DNA of 5,971 nt from an uncultured Bacteroidota bacterium (GTDB lineage Bacteria; Bacteroidota; Bacteroidia; Chitinophagales; Chitinophagaceae), in the NCBI GenBank assembly GCA_946480675.1, contig CAMLKS010000165.1, forward strand, positions 1 to 5,971, given 5' to 3'. Made by a program: the position numbers and the translations under genes. Under the pieces are notes generated by a model. It ran no database searches. It worked only from the letters and a program-made list of their open reading frames with translations, and was not told the DNA's origin. The stretch's first letter is position 1. The number at the start of each line of letters is the position of its first letter. Below, one piece after another: positions 1 to 5,971 of the stretch.

Positions 1-3000
1 TGTTCCACTATTTGCCATACCAATGCCTACATTTATCTCACTGCCCACCTGCACTTCATTGCTTTCAGCCGTATCGGGTTCTGCACAGCTCAGGTCGCTT
101 TTCATAATGGCGCGTACCTTATCACCTGCTTTTATATCCAGCCCAAAGGTAGCTATCAGCGCTACGCCCGTTGTAGCCGGTTGCAGCACATTATTGATAT
201 ACCATTTAAATGTCGGGTTGTTACCGCCATCGGTATGGCTGGCCAGGAAGGTTATAGCTGTTCCCGTCGGCACATTCGTGCCCGGCATTGCATTCACCGT
301 TACGGTTGGCGCTATGTTACCCGACGAGTTCATGGTGACTTTCGCTGTCGTATCCGTCAGGCGTGTAAGACAGGTACCGGTGGTATTCAGCACACAGAAC
401 ACAACATCGCCCGTTGTAATGGCATAGGAAGAGAAGCTATTGCCCGCCGGTGTTACGGCAGTATTATTCAGGTACCACTGGAAGGTAGGCGTGTTACCCG
501 CATTGGTAGCCGTAGCAGTAAATGTTACCGTATCGCCTACACATATATTCACACCGGGGTTAATGTTGTAAGAAATAACAGGTGTGCCCGACTGGTCTGC
601 ATCTATCAGCACACTGTCTTTCGCTATACAGCTGCCCAGTGTGGCTGTGGCTACATAATAGCCGCTATCCGCCATTGTTATGGCAGTGCGGCTGGGGTTC
701 TGTATAGAACTGGTAAAGCCATTCGGGCCCGTCCAGCTATAGCTCACACCTATGGTGGACGAAGATGCCGTCAGGTTGATATTCTTACCCGTACATACCG
801 GTGTGTTGCCACCTACAGTTGGTTTTGCAGGTGCCTGGTTCACCACTATGGCTACGGTATCTTTCGAGGTGCACCCGTTGAATGTGGCCGATACGATATA
901 AGAACCGGTAGCTGTTGTTGGCGGCATACTTATTACCGGGTTTTGTGATGAGCTGGTAAAGCTTGGGCCCGTCCAGCTATAAGTAGCACCACTGGTGCCG
1001 GAAGTGGCTGTCAGTAGCAGGTCTTTATCATTGCACAATGGTGTATTAGCGCCTGCCACCGGTTTTTCGGGCAGCCTTTTTATGGTCAGGTTGATGCCAT
1101 TATCAAAACCACGGCCTGCCGGCGATGTGGCCCTGATGCGCACCCTATAACCGGTACCACCCGTTAATGTATCAGGCAGACGCCCACCTATCCTTCCTGC
1201 GGCGGTAGAAGTAAGTGTGCCGAGAGATATAGCATTGCCAAAATTGCCCCAGGCATTAGATAGCTCTAAATGAAACACATTACCACTCAGGAATGGATTG
1301 GTAACACCATAATTTACATACAGGCTGTCGCCGGCACACATGGTAGTTGGTGTAACCGGGGGTATGACATAAGCTGCAGTATCTGCTTTAAACTTCACCA
1401 GCATAGCATCCTGCGTACCCGATAGCGTCATTTGATAGGCGCTGGATGTAGCCAGGCCACTGCTGGCGGCATTCACTGCTATATACAGGTCTCCCAGCTT
1501 GCTATAGCTGATGCCATAGGCATTATCGGCATTGGGCCCGCCAAAGTAGCTCACCCAGTTACGGTCGCCGGTGGGCGAAAAAATAGCCATAAAGGCATCG
1601 CTGTTGCCACCAAAAGTAAACTGGTATGCACCCGGCGATGCAATGCCACTGCTACCCGTAGTACCTGCAAAACAGATGTTGCCGGTACCATCAATAGCTA
1701 TATCCTGCGTATGGTCGGCAGCAGGGCCACCGAAATAGGTGCCCCATTGGCGTACACCTGTATTATCAAATTTCACCAGGAAGGCATCTGCTGCACCACT
1801 GGAACCCGCAAGGCTCGGCTGGAAGCTACCCGCTGTTGCAATAACACCGGTGCCGGTGCTGGTTGTAGAGCCCGCCATGTACACATTATCGTAGCCATCG
1901 GTAGCAATACCCGCAGCGGCATCATCTGCCGAACCGCCATAATAAGTGGCCCATTGCCTGTTACCCGATGCATCGAAAGCCGCTATAAAGCCATCTTTAC
2001 TACCACCTATAGTACTCTGATGAGCAGTACCAGGGGCTATCCCAGATGAACTATTGGTTTCGCCCGCTACATATATATTACCATTGATGCGGCTGGCAGC
2101 TATTTTCACTATTTTATCATCGCCGCCGCCACCGTAATAGGTAGCCCATTGTATGGCCCCCCCGGTAGAAAAACAAGCCAGGTAGCCATCATCACCACCA
2201 CCAAAAGTGCCTTGGTGCACGCTGCTGCTGGTAGCTATGCCACTATTACTGCTGGTCATGCCACACAGGTATATCTTGTTGTTAAAAGCGCTGTAAGCGA
2301 TACTCACCATGTAATAGTCAAAAGAACCGGTAATGGCTTCGTCATCTACACCACCAAAGTAGGTGGCCCATTGCCGCACACCCGCCGTATTGAATTTTAC
2401 CATGTAGGCATCGCTGCTGCCGCCGCCGTATGAAGTCTGGTAGGCCACCGTAGTTGCCATGCCACTACTGGTGGCGGTGATGCCGGCAGCATATACGTTA
2501 CCATCGGCATCCACACAGGTATAAAAAAAGTTATCGCTGGCAGAACCACCGTAGTAGGTACCCCACACCAATGCGCCTGTTTTATCAAATTTGGCCAGGT
2601 AGCCGTCTTTATCGGGGCTGTTATAACTTGTTTGGTGGGCACCACTGGTAGCAATGTTTGCACCGCTGGTAGTATGGCCTGCCAGGTAGGCATTACCGGC
2701 CGTATCGGTGGAAACCGAAAAGCCAAATTCGGTATTAACACCACCAAAGTAGGTAGCCCAGTCTATAGCGGGGTCTATCACAAAGGCTTCATGATTACCG
2801 GCTACCGAAAAACTAAGCACACCTTCATTCAATACGTACCGCGATGGTATCTGTTGCCGGCTGATAGCATCATAGGTATAAGGTGCCTGCTCAGACACAC
2901 TGCCCATAGGCGTGCCGGCTACCATATCGCCATCGCGAAGCGTTAACGATGTGGCACCTTTATATTGTAACTTAATATCGGCGGCATTGCCACCTTTATT

Positions 3001-3549
3001 CACTACAAAATCATATTTGAGGCCATTGGCATCTTTACCATCTACATACAATACCCAGTCGATATGGGGATAGATATCTTTGTAGATGATCTTATCATAG
3101 GCGCCTGCTACAATACCATCTGGGTAGCCTTGCTTGCCATAATACCGTTCTGTATAGCCTTGTTTGCCTTCTTTTATTACACGGGCATTCTTATTGGCGC
3201 CCAGCAATACCATATCCATACGATAGGTATTAACGCGACCGGCTTCCTGCTGTTGGGCAGGAAAAACAAATGTGCTTATCACATTTTTCGCTGTTGTGCT
3301 TTCTGCGCTCCATTGATAATGCAACTGGCCATCGCCTACAAACAGAGTGATACCATTACCCTTCAAACGAAAATCTATATCATTGCGGGCGCCGCCAAAC
3401 TGGTCGGTTACCTGTCCTTTATTCTCAACAAAAAATGAGGTATTTGATGTATACTTTTCGGTAAGGTTTATATCGCCCGCCTGCGCAGCCGTGGCTACTG
3501 CACATAAGGCCAGTATAAGAGTGTGTTTTCTTAGTAAAAGATGTCGCAT
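1..3549 (-). CDS. Large secreted SBBP beta-propeller / Ig-like repeat protein, C-terminus cut by window edge
   Basis: The frame is open for 1183 codons from the ATG at 3549 to base 1 with no stop; I checked it codon by codon. A TAG lies immediately upstream of the ATG, which fixes this as the first possible Met start. Residues 1-24 look like a signal peptide: basic start (MRHLLLRKH), hydrophobic core (LILALCAVA) and an AQA|G cleavage site. Residues about 37-262 start with FVENKGQV, the hallmark of the DUF7948 domain that precedes SBBP repeats in Bacteroidota. Residues 263-723 are seven SBBP repeats opening with (Q/D)W(A/G)TY(F/Y)GG. Residues about 725-830 form a beta-sandwich-like linker with a GYRVRIRATSPAG motif, common in secreted Bacteroidota proteins. 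Residues 831-989 and 990-1169 are two pairs of Ig-like modules. The role is probably extracellular or cell-surface binding; no catalytic motif is seen. Export by Sec and then type IX secretion is inferred, since the sorting domain would lie beyond the edge. Confidence 0.93.
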   Translation of the reverse strand, partial: MRHLLLRKHTLILALCAVATAAQAGDINLTEKYTSNTSFFVENKGQVTDQFGGARNDIDFRLKGNGITLFVGDGQLHYQWSAESTTAKNVISTFVFPAQQQEAGRVNTYRMDMVLLGANKNARVIKEGKQGYTERYYGKQGYPDGIVAGAYDKIIYKDIYPHIDWVLYVDGKDANGLKYDFVVNKGGNAADIKLQYKGATSLTLRDGDMVAGTPMGSVSEQAPYTYDAISRQQIPSRYVLNEGVLSFSVAGNHEAFVIDPAIDWATYFGGVNTEFGFSVSTDTAGNAYLAGHTTSGANIATSGAHQTSYNSPDKDGYLAKFDKTGALVWGTYYGGSASDNFFYTCVDADGNVYAAGITATSSGMATTVAYQTSYGGGSSDAYMVKFNTAGVRQWATYFGGVDDEAITGSFDYYMVSIAYSAFNNKIYLCGMTSSNSGIATSSSVHQGTFGGGDDGYLACFSTGGAIQWATYYGGGGDDKIVKIAASRINGNIYVAGETNSSSGIAPGTAHQSTIGGSKDGFIAAFDASGNRQWATYYGGSADDAAAGIATDGYDNVYMAGSTTSTGTGVIATAGSFQPSLAGSSGAADAFLVKFDNTGVRQWGTYFGGPAADHTQDIAIDGTGNICFAGTTGSSGIASPGAYQFTFGGNSDAFMAIFSPTGDRNWVSYFGGPNADNAYGISYSKLGDLYIAVNAASSGLATSSAYQMTLSGTQDAMLVKFKADTAAYVIPPVTPTTMCAGDSLYVNYGVTNPFLSGNVFHLELSNAWGNFGNAISLGTLTSTAAGRIGGRLPDTLTGGTGYRVRIRATSPAGRGFDNGINLTIKRLPEKPVAGANTPLCNDKDLLLTATSGTSGATYSWTGPSFTSSSQNPVISMPPTTATGSYIVSATFNGCTSKDTVAIVVNQAPAKPTVGGNTPVCTGKNINLTASSSTIGVSYSWTGPNGFTSSIQNPSRTAITMADSGYYVATATLGSCIAKDSVLIDADQSGTPVISYNINPGVNICVGDTVTFTATATNAGNTPTFQWYLNNTAVTPAGNSFSSYAITTGDVVFCVLNTTGTCLTRLTDTTAKVTMNSSGNIAPTVTVNAMPGTNVPTGTAITFLASHTDGGNNPTFKWYINNVLQPATTGVALIATFGLDIKAGDKVRAIMKSDLSCAEPDTAESNEVQVGSEINVGIGMANSGT
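43..582 (-). repeat. Second pair of Ig-like modules (NPTF-x-WY type)
   Basis: Residues 990-1080 and 1081-1169 form a second, distinct pair. Each starts with a P-(V/T)-(I/V) strand followed by a PG(V/T)N segment. Each then has TFTATA or ITFLAS, and an NTPTFQWYLNN or NNPTFKWYINN strand with the central Trp. Each ends with a GD-(V/K)-V segment and a cysteine-containing strand. Modules of this kind are often strung together just before a type IX sorting domain in Bacteroidota proteins. The downstream part is outside the window. Confidence 0.75.
583..1059 (-). repeat. Tandem pair of Ig-like modules (YSWTGP type)
   Basis: Residues 831-911 and 912-989 of the large protein are two copies of one module. 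Each opens with V(A/G)G(A)NTP(L/V)C, continues with an LTA(T/S)S strand, then YSWTGP and QNP, and ends with a G-(S/Y)-Y-x-(V)-(S/A)-AT strand and a cysteine segment. This layout is typical of the Ig/PKD-like modules of secreted Bacteroidota proteins. At DNA level the copies share an exact 17-base stretch at 725-741 and 965-981, 240 bases apart, which supports a duplication. Confidence 0.8.
1381..2763 (-). repeat. Seven tandem SBBP (beta-propeller) repeats inside the large secreted protein
   Basis: The repeats begin at residues 263, 328, 393, 467, 532, 601 and 664 of the large protein and end near 723, so each is 60-74 residues long. Each opens with a W-x-(T/S)-Y-(F/Y)-G-G block. A G-N-(V/I/A)-Y-x-A-G strand follows, then an (S/T)SG(I/M/L)AT segment, and finally a D-(A/G)-(F/Y/M)-(L/M/I)-x-x-F strand. 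Repeat 3 (74 residues) has an insertion rich in Y, S and F after its opening block, and repeat 5 (69 residues) has extra G/S/A residues. Repeat 7 is the most diverged, with VNAASSG where the others have AGxTxSSG. Seven blades would be enough for a closed propeller, but the closure is inferred. Confidence 0.9.
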
Positions 3550-3745
3550 CTATATCGGAAATATATATGTACTAAAATTACCGAATAATGCAGTGGTTAA
3601 TATTTTAGGGGGCGTATTTTAATTGAATTATAATGCCTGTCGCAAATACCGGCAGTGAAGCACCTTGCCAAACGCCCGTCAATTGGGAATTTTTTGTAAG
3701 ACTCTCAGTTCAAATATTGGATTATATAAATATATTCTATTTACA
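3550..3745. other. Intergenic spacer between two minus-strand genes
   Basis: This 196-base spacer is AT-rich, especially next to the stop of the small gene. I see no clear GC-rich hairpin with a T tract, so there is no convincing terminator for the small gene. Short plus-strand open frames begin here but run antisense into the small gene and look like chance. The only signal noted is the weak promoter-like box near the large gene's start. Confidence 0.5.
3573..3580 (-). promoter_or_regulatory. Possible Bacteroidota -7 element for the large secreted protein gene
   Basis: On the minus strand the sequence reads TAATTTTA, which fits the Bacteroidota consensus TAnnTTTG except at the last base. 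It lies 23 bases before the ATG, which would give a short leader. A TTAA lies about 20 bases further upstream where TTTG would be expected, so the -33 element is poor. This is a motif match only. Confidence 0.25.
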
Positions 3746-4030
3746 CTACAATGTTTTAACGAACTGCTCTATAGTACTGGCTATTTTATTTTTTATATCG
3801 GTAATGAATGTGCTTACATTAACAACACCGTCCGATTGGTATTGCTCCACCATCGCTACGCCGCTTTTGGTCAGTTCAGCATCCATTTTTTTCAGTATAT
3901 CCAGTAGTTCTTCATAAGGTGGGCGTGCGCCTTTGCTGGATACATAGCCGGCTATCAATTTTTTGTAATCAGCCTGTATCGTATCAGCCTTTTGCGAAAA
4001 TTGGGTCAAAAGTTCTTGCTCCCGGCTCAT
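3746..4030 (-). CDS. Small helical protein of unknown function, 94 residues
   Basis: I do not recognise this protein. From the ATG at 4030 it reads MSREQELLTQ... and ends ...IEQFVKTL at a TAG. The sequence is rich in E, K, Q, A and L, has no Cys or Trp, and looks almost entirely alpha-helical and cytoplasmic: there is no signal peptide or membrane segment. A central GARPPYEEL stretch probably forms a turn between two helical parts. The frame can extend to a TTG at 4057 (9 more residues), but I prefer the ATG because the extension (FICNSQLP) does not match the character of the rest. No Shine-Dalgarno is seen, which is usual in Bacteroidota. It lies upstream of the large secreted-protein gene on the same strand, but the 196-base spacing argues against a tight operon. 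That it is a real gene is supported by its composition, which the antisense frames lack. Confidence 0.72.
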   Translation of the reverse strand: MSREQELLTQFSQKADTIQADYKKLIAGYVSSKGARPPYEELLDILKKMDAELTKSGVAMVEQYQSDGVVNVSTFITDIKNKIASTIEQFVKTL

Positions 4031-4106
4031 TGGTAGTTGCGAGTTACATATAAACAATCATTTCTCAAACCCCCTTACCAGATAGATAGGCGTACATTTC
4101 CGTATC

Positions 4107-4133
4107 AAACAAAAAGCACGTTGCTTTGTTTTT
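4107..4133. promoter_or_regulatory. Terminator-like hairpin in the leader of the small minus-strand gene
   Basis: Two 12-base arms (4107-4118 and 4122-4133) flank a 3-base loop and pair at 10 of 12 positions, with AAAGCA against TGCTTT at the core. A-rich sequence precedes the stem and a T-rich tract follows it on both strands, as in a bidirectional intrinsic terminator. However, no gene ends nearby. On the minus strand it lies about 77 bases before the ATG at 4030, so it could be a leader attenuator or could block antisense transcription. The stem has only two GC pairs and would be weak. Confidence 0.35.
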
Positions 4134-4200
4134 ATACTTCACGACGGTAACTATAAAATTAAAACATAAATAGCACAATTCAAATATTGCACAAAAATGG

Positions 4201-4217
4201 TTTATGTAAAACATAAA
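4201..4217. repeat. Perfect 7-base inverted repeat, possible operator
   Basis: TTTATGT and ACATAAA are exact reverse complements separated by AAA. The dyad sits in the divergent spacer about 140 bases before the kinase ATG and 170 bases before the small gene's ATG. Half of it recurs in the nearby direct repeat AAAACATAAATA. Such dyads can bind dimeric regulators, but the AT-rich background makes chance quite possible. Confidence 0.25.
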
Positions 4218-4356
4218 TACTTAATCTGCTAATTTGCTGATAGCTACGCTGCTCACCGGCTGATAATAATTCTATAGGCTTTAAGAGACTTTATCCTTAT
4301 TTTTACGATTATATATATAGTGCGCATAAAAGGGAGAGAATATTATCAATTCGCAC

Positions 4357-5556
4357 ATGAAAATTCCTGGACTACCTGCTAACGAGCCGGAAAGGCTCTC
4401 GGCACTTTATGAATATAATCTTCTGGATACGATGCCGGAAGAAGCATATGATAACATTACCCGCATTGCATCCCACATATGCAATATGCCTATATCTACC
4501 ATTACATTGATAGATACGGACAGGCAATGGCATAAATCGAAAATAGGGCTGGATGTGGAAAGCACACCCCGTGAGCTTACTTTTTGTGCGCATGCCATTT
4601 TGCAGTCAGCACCATTGATAGTAGAAAACGCCCATGCAGATGATCGTTTTTCCGGCAATCCCATGGTAACGGGTACGCCTAACATAACCTTCTATACCGG
4701 CGTGCCTTTGGTAAACGAAAATGGATATGCACTTGGCACTTTGTGCGTGATGGACAACAAACCCAACGAGCTCACAGATAGCCAGGTGCAAACCCTGCGC
4801 GCATTAGCTGCACAAGTAGTATCTCATTTTGAAATGCGCCGCAAAAATGTGGAACTGGCCAAGCAGAAGGCTGCACTTGAAAATATCAATGCAGAGCTGG
4901 AACGTTTTGCCTATGTAGTGGCGCACGACCTGAAATCGCCCTGCAACAACCTGATGGGCCTTGCAGGTATAATGAGAGAAATGTATGCCGACAACCTGGA
5001 TGCCGGCGGCATAGAGGTACTGGATATGATGACCAGTGCCGCTTCTACCCTGCGTAGCTTTATAGATGGCACGCTGAACCATGCCAAGTTGGTAAATACC
5101 ACCAGCCTTACCAAAGAACGCTTCCTGTTTGGCGATATCTGCGCCCAGCTAAAATCGATACTGAACATACCTGCCAATGTAGAGCTAACCTATGACAATG
5201 GAGATATGCAGCTATATGTGCCACGCAATGCCTTGTTACAGGTGCTCATCAACCTGTGTGTGAATGCCATTAAATACAACGATAAGGAACATGGCCATGT
5301 GCACCTTAGCGTAGCCGATAAAGGCCAGTACTACCGCTTTCATGTAAAAGATAACGGCCCGGGGATACCGCAGGCAGAGTTTGGCCGGATATTCGACATC
5401 TTCAGCACGCTGGGACAAAAAGACCGGTACAACAATATAGGCCAGGGCATCGGCCTATCTACTGTAAAGCGGCTGGTAGAACGTATGGATGGCCAGATAA
5501 CAGTAGCGTCTGCACTGGGCACAGGCAGTACGTTTACTTTTACCATCAGTAAGTAA
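4357..5556 (+). CDS. Cytoplasmic GAF-domain sensor histidine kinase
   Basis: A complete 399-residue protein runs from ATG to TAA. Residues about 12-160 form a GAF domain of the subfamily with ERLSALYEYNLLDT, ITLIDTDRQWHKSKIGLD, TPRELTFCAHAI, DDRFSGNPMVTG, TFYTGVPLV and GTLCVMD; the ligand is unknown. A coiled-coil linker follows (about 161-183). The HisKA domain carries the phosphoacceptor His190 in the H-box FAYVVAHDLKSP. The HATPase domain shows the N-box (NLCVNAIKYN, 299-309 region), the G1 box DNGPGIP (332-338), an F-box (IFDIFSTLG), the G2 box GQGIGLSTVKRLVE (from 362) and GTGSTF (388-393). All residues needed for autophosphorylation appear present. There is no membrane segment, signal peptide, PAS or receiver domain, so the kinase should sense a cytoplasmic signal and pass phosphate to a separate regulator. 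None is adjacent, so it is an orphan kinase within this window. The ATG is the natural start because the GAF N-terminus begins directly after it; no Shine-Dalgarno is seen. Confidence 0.95.
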   Translation: MKIPGLPANEPERLSALYEYNLLDTMPEEAYDNITRIASHICNMPISTITLIDTDRQWHKSKIGLDVESTPRELTFCAHAILQSAPLIVENAHADDRFSGNPMVTGTPNITFYTGVPLVNENGYALGTLCVMDNKPNELTDSQVQTLRALAAQVVSHFEMRRKNVELAKQKAALENINAELERFAYVVAHDLKSPCNNLMGLAGIMREMYADNLDAGGIEVLDMMTSAASTLRSFIDGTLNHAKLVNTTSLTKERFLFGDICAQLKSILNIPANVELTYDNGDMQLYVPRNALLQVLINLCVNAIKYNDKEHGHVHLSVADKGQYYRFHVKDNGPGIPQAEFGRIFDIFSTLGQKDRYNNIGQGIGLSTVKRLVERMDGQITVASALGTGSTFTFTISK

Positions 5557-5562
5557 AAGAAC

Positions 5563-5590
5563 ATTCAGGCCAACAGCCGTTAGCCTGAAT
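5563..5590. terminator. Inverted repeat between convergent genes, likely bidirectional terminator
   Basis: ATTCAGGC (5563-5570) and GCCTGAAT (5583-5590) are perfect 8-base reverse complements around a 12-base loop. It starts 6 bases after the kinase stop and ends 23 bases before the stop of the convergent gene. T-rich sequence (TATATCTTCTCTTT) follows on the plus strand, and GTTCTTTTAC follows on the minus strand. The T tracts are interrupted, but the placement fits a shared terminator. Confidence 0.7.
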
Positions 5591-5613
5591 TATATCTTCT
5601 CTTTGAACGGATA

Positions 5614-5952
5614 TTAATCCAGCTGCATCATCAGGTCGGGGTTCGAGCTTACGAAGGCAAGGTGCGCGCTCAGCTCCCTGCATGTAAGCTGGCCCAATGC
5701 ATCGCGCCCCAGCAATACTACATCGTACGCATTGTCGTTGTAGAATGCCAGTGCCTGCTCTGCATCCTGGTGCATGGCAAATTGTTTCAGAAAAATAGAT
5801 TTGTTGAGCTTGCCCGATGGCGCTATTACAACAGCATCTACCTGCCCCAGGTTACGATACTCTCCGCAAAAGGGCATGCCTACCAGGTATTGATACTCTT
5901 TACTGATGGCTATGGCATCATCATAGCACATAATAGTCTCTCTTGTGTTCAT
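5614..5952 (-). CDS. Hypothetical protein, 112 residues
   Basis: I do not recognise this protein. The ATG at 5952 follows an in-frame TAA at 5959-5961, so the gene is complete at its 5' end. It stops at the TAA 5614-5616. A second Met at residue 8 (MCYDDAIAIS) is a possible alternative start. No signal peptide or membrane segment is seen, so it is probably cytoplasmic. The N-terminal third looks helical and then loop-rich (YQYLVGMPFCGEYRNLG). Residues about 37-84 look like alternating strands and helices: VDAVVIA, KLNKSIFLKQF, AEQALAFYNDN, YDVVLLG. The tail (ELSAHLAFVSSNPDLMMQLD) looks helical. The order of these elements slightly recalls a receiver domain lacking its acidic and phosphorylation-site residues, but this is a weak impression. 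It is convergent with the kinase gene and shares a terminator with it; its promoter lies at or beyond the right edge. Confidence 0.75.
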   Translation of the reverse strand: MNTRETIMCYDDAIAISKEYQYLVGMPFCGEYRNLGQVDAVVIAPSGKLNKSIFLKQFAMHQDAEQALAFYNDNAYDVVLLGRDALGQLTCRELSAHLAFVSSNPDLMMQLD

Positions 5953-5971
5953 AGTATTTTAATTTCTCTAT

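Larger units (their letters stand above)
4031..4356. other. AT-rich divergent intergenic region
   Basis: This 326-base spacer lies between the start of the small minus-strand gene and the start of the plus-strand kinase gene, so promoters for both should be here. It is clearly more AT-rich than the genes. It holds a terminator-like hairpin (4107-4133), a perfect 7-base inverted repeat (4201-4217), and a 12-base direct repeat AAAACATAAATA at 4161-4172 and 4208-4219. A weak TAnnTTT-like box for the kinase lies at 4298-4305 but has no good -33 partner. A purine stretch AGGGAGAG at 4331-4338 is too far from the kinase ATG to be a normal ribosome binding site. No coding frame is credible here. Confidence 0.6.

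Noticed and set aside
181..948. A 255-codon open frame on the plus strand
   Set aside because: It lies fully antisense to the large secreted-protein gene in exact codon register. Its product is rich in R, C, Y and H without any domain pattern, while the minus strand gives clear Ig-like modules.
1432..2049. A 205-codon open frame on the plus strand
   Set aside because: It is antisense to the SBBP repeats. Its apparent repetitiveness is only the mirror of those repeats.
2397..2747. A 116-codon minus-strand frame overlapping the propeller region
   Set aside because: It is an out-of-frame reading of the repeat region, rich in P, T, V and A, and is not supported against the continuous 1183-codon frame.
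3633..3917. A plus-strand frame ending in a run of serines with a hydrophobic middle
   Set aside because: It runs antisense through the small helical gene; the composition looks like a reverse reading and no start signal is seen.
4044..4061. A five-codon minus-strand open frame (MIVYM) just upstream of the small gene
   Set aside because: It is too short to support as a leader peptide, has no regulatory codon run, and such frames arise by chance.
3709..4189. The same 11 bases TTCAAATATTG at 3709-3719 and 4179-4189, flanking the small gene
   Set aside because: This could suggest boundaries of an inserted unit, but an exact 11-mer pair is expected by chance in a window of this size, especially in AT-rich spacers.
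4372..5564. Several minus-strand open frames under the kinase gene
   Set aside because: They are shadows of a fully convincing histidine kinase on the plus strand.

Overview
The window most likely comes from a Bacteroidota chromosome, probably a Chitinophagaceae-like member. This is inferred from the protein types, from the lack of Shine-Dalgarno sequences at the starts, and from AT-rich spacers between moderately GC-balanced genes. I see no mobile element, tRNA, rRNA or CRISPR array.

Positions 1-3549 (minus strand) hold one long open frame of 1183 codons that runs off the left edge. It encodes the N-terminal part of a large secreted, modular protein. The order is signal peptide, an N-terminal domain with the FVENKGQ motif (DUF7948-like), seven consecutive SBBP-type beta-propeller repeats, a linker beta-sandwich, and then two pairs of Ig-like modules. 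The C-terminus, where a type IX secretion sorting domain or gliding-motility-associated domain would be expected, lies outside the window.

Positions 3746-4030 (minus strand) hold a small, probably all-helical protein of 94 residues that I do not recognise. It is upstream of the large gene on the same strand, 196 bases away. A 326-base AT-rich divergent spacer follows, with a terminator-like hairpin and a short perfect inverted repeat.

Positions 4357-5556 (plus strand) encode a 399-residue soluble GAF-domain sensor histidine kinase with all the expected catalytic boxes and no response regulator beside it. A strong inverted repeat at 5563-5590 separates it from a convergent minus-strand gene (5614-5952). 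That gene encodes a 112-residue unknown protein, part of which faintly recalls a receiver-domain fold without its phosphorylation residues.

The genes do not form an obvious single operon or pathway. The large protein acts at the cell surface or outside the cell, and the kinase acts in the cytoplasm. Any functional link between the kinase and the two small unknown proteins is speculation based only on proximity.
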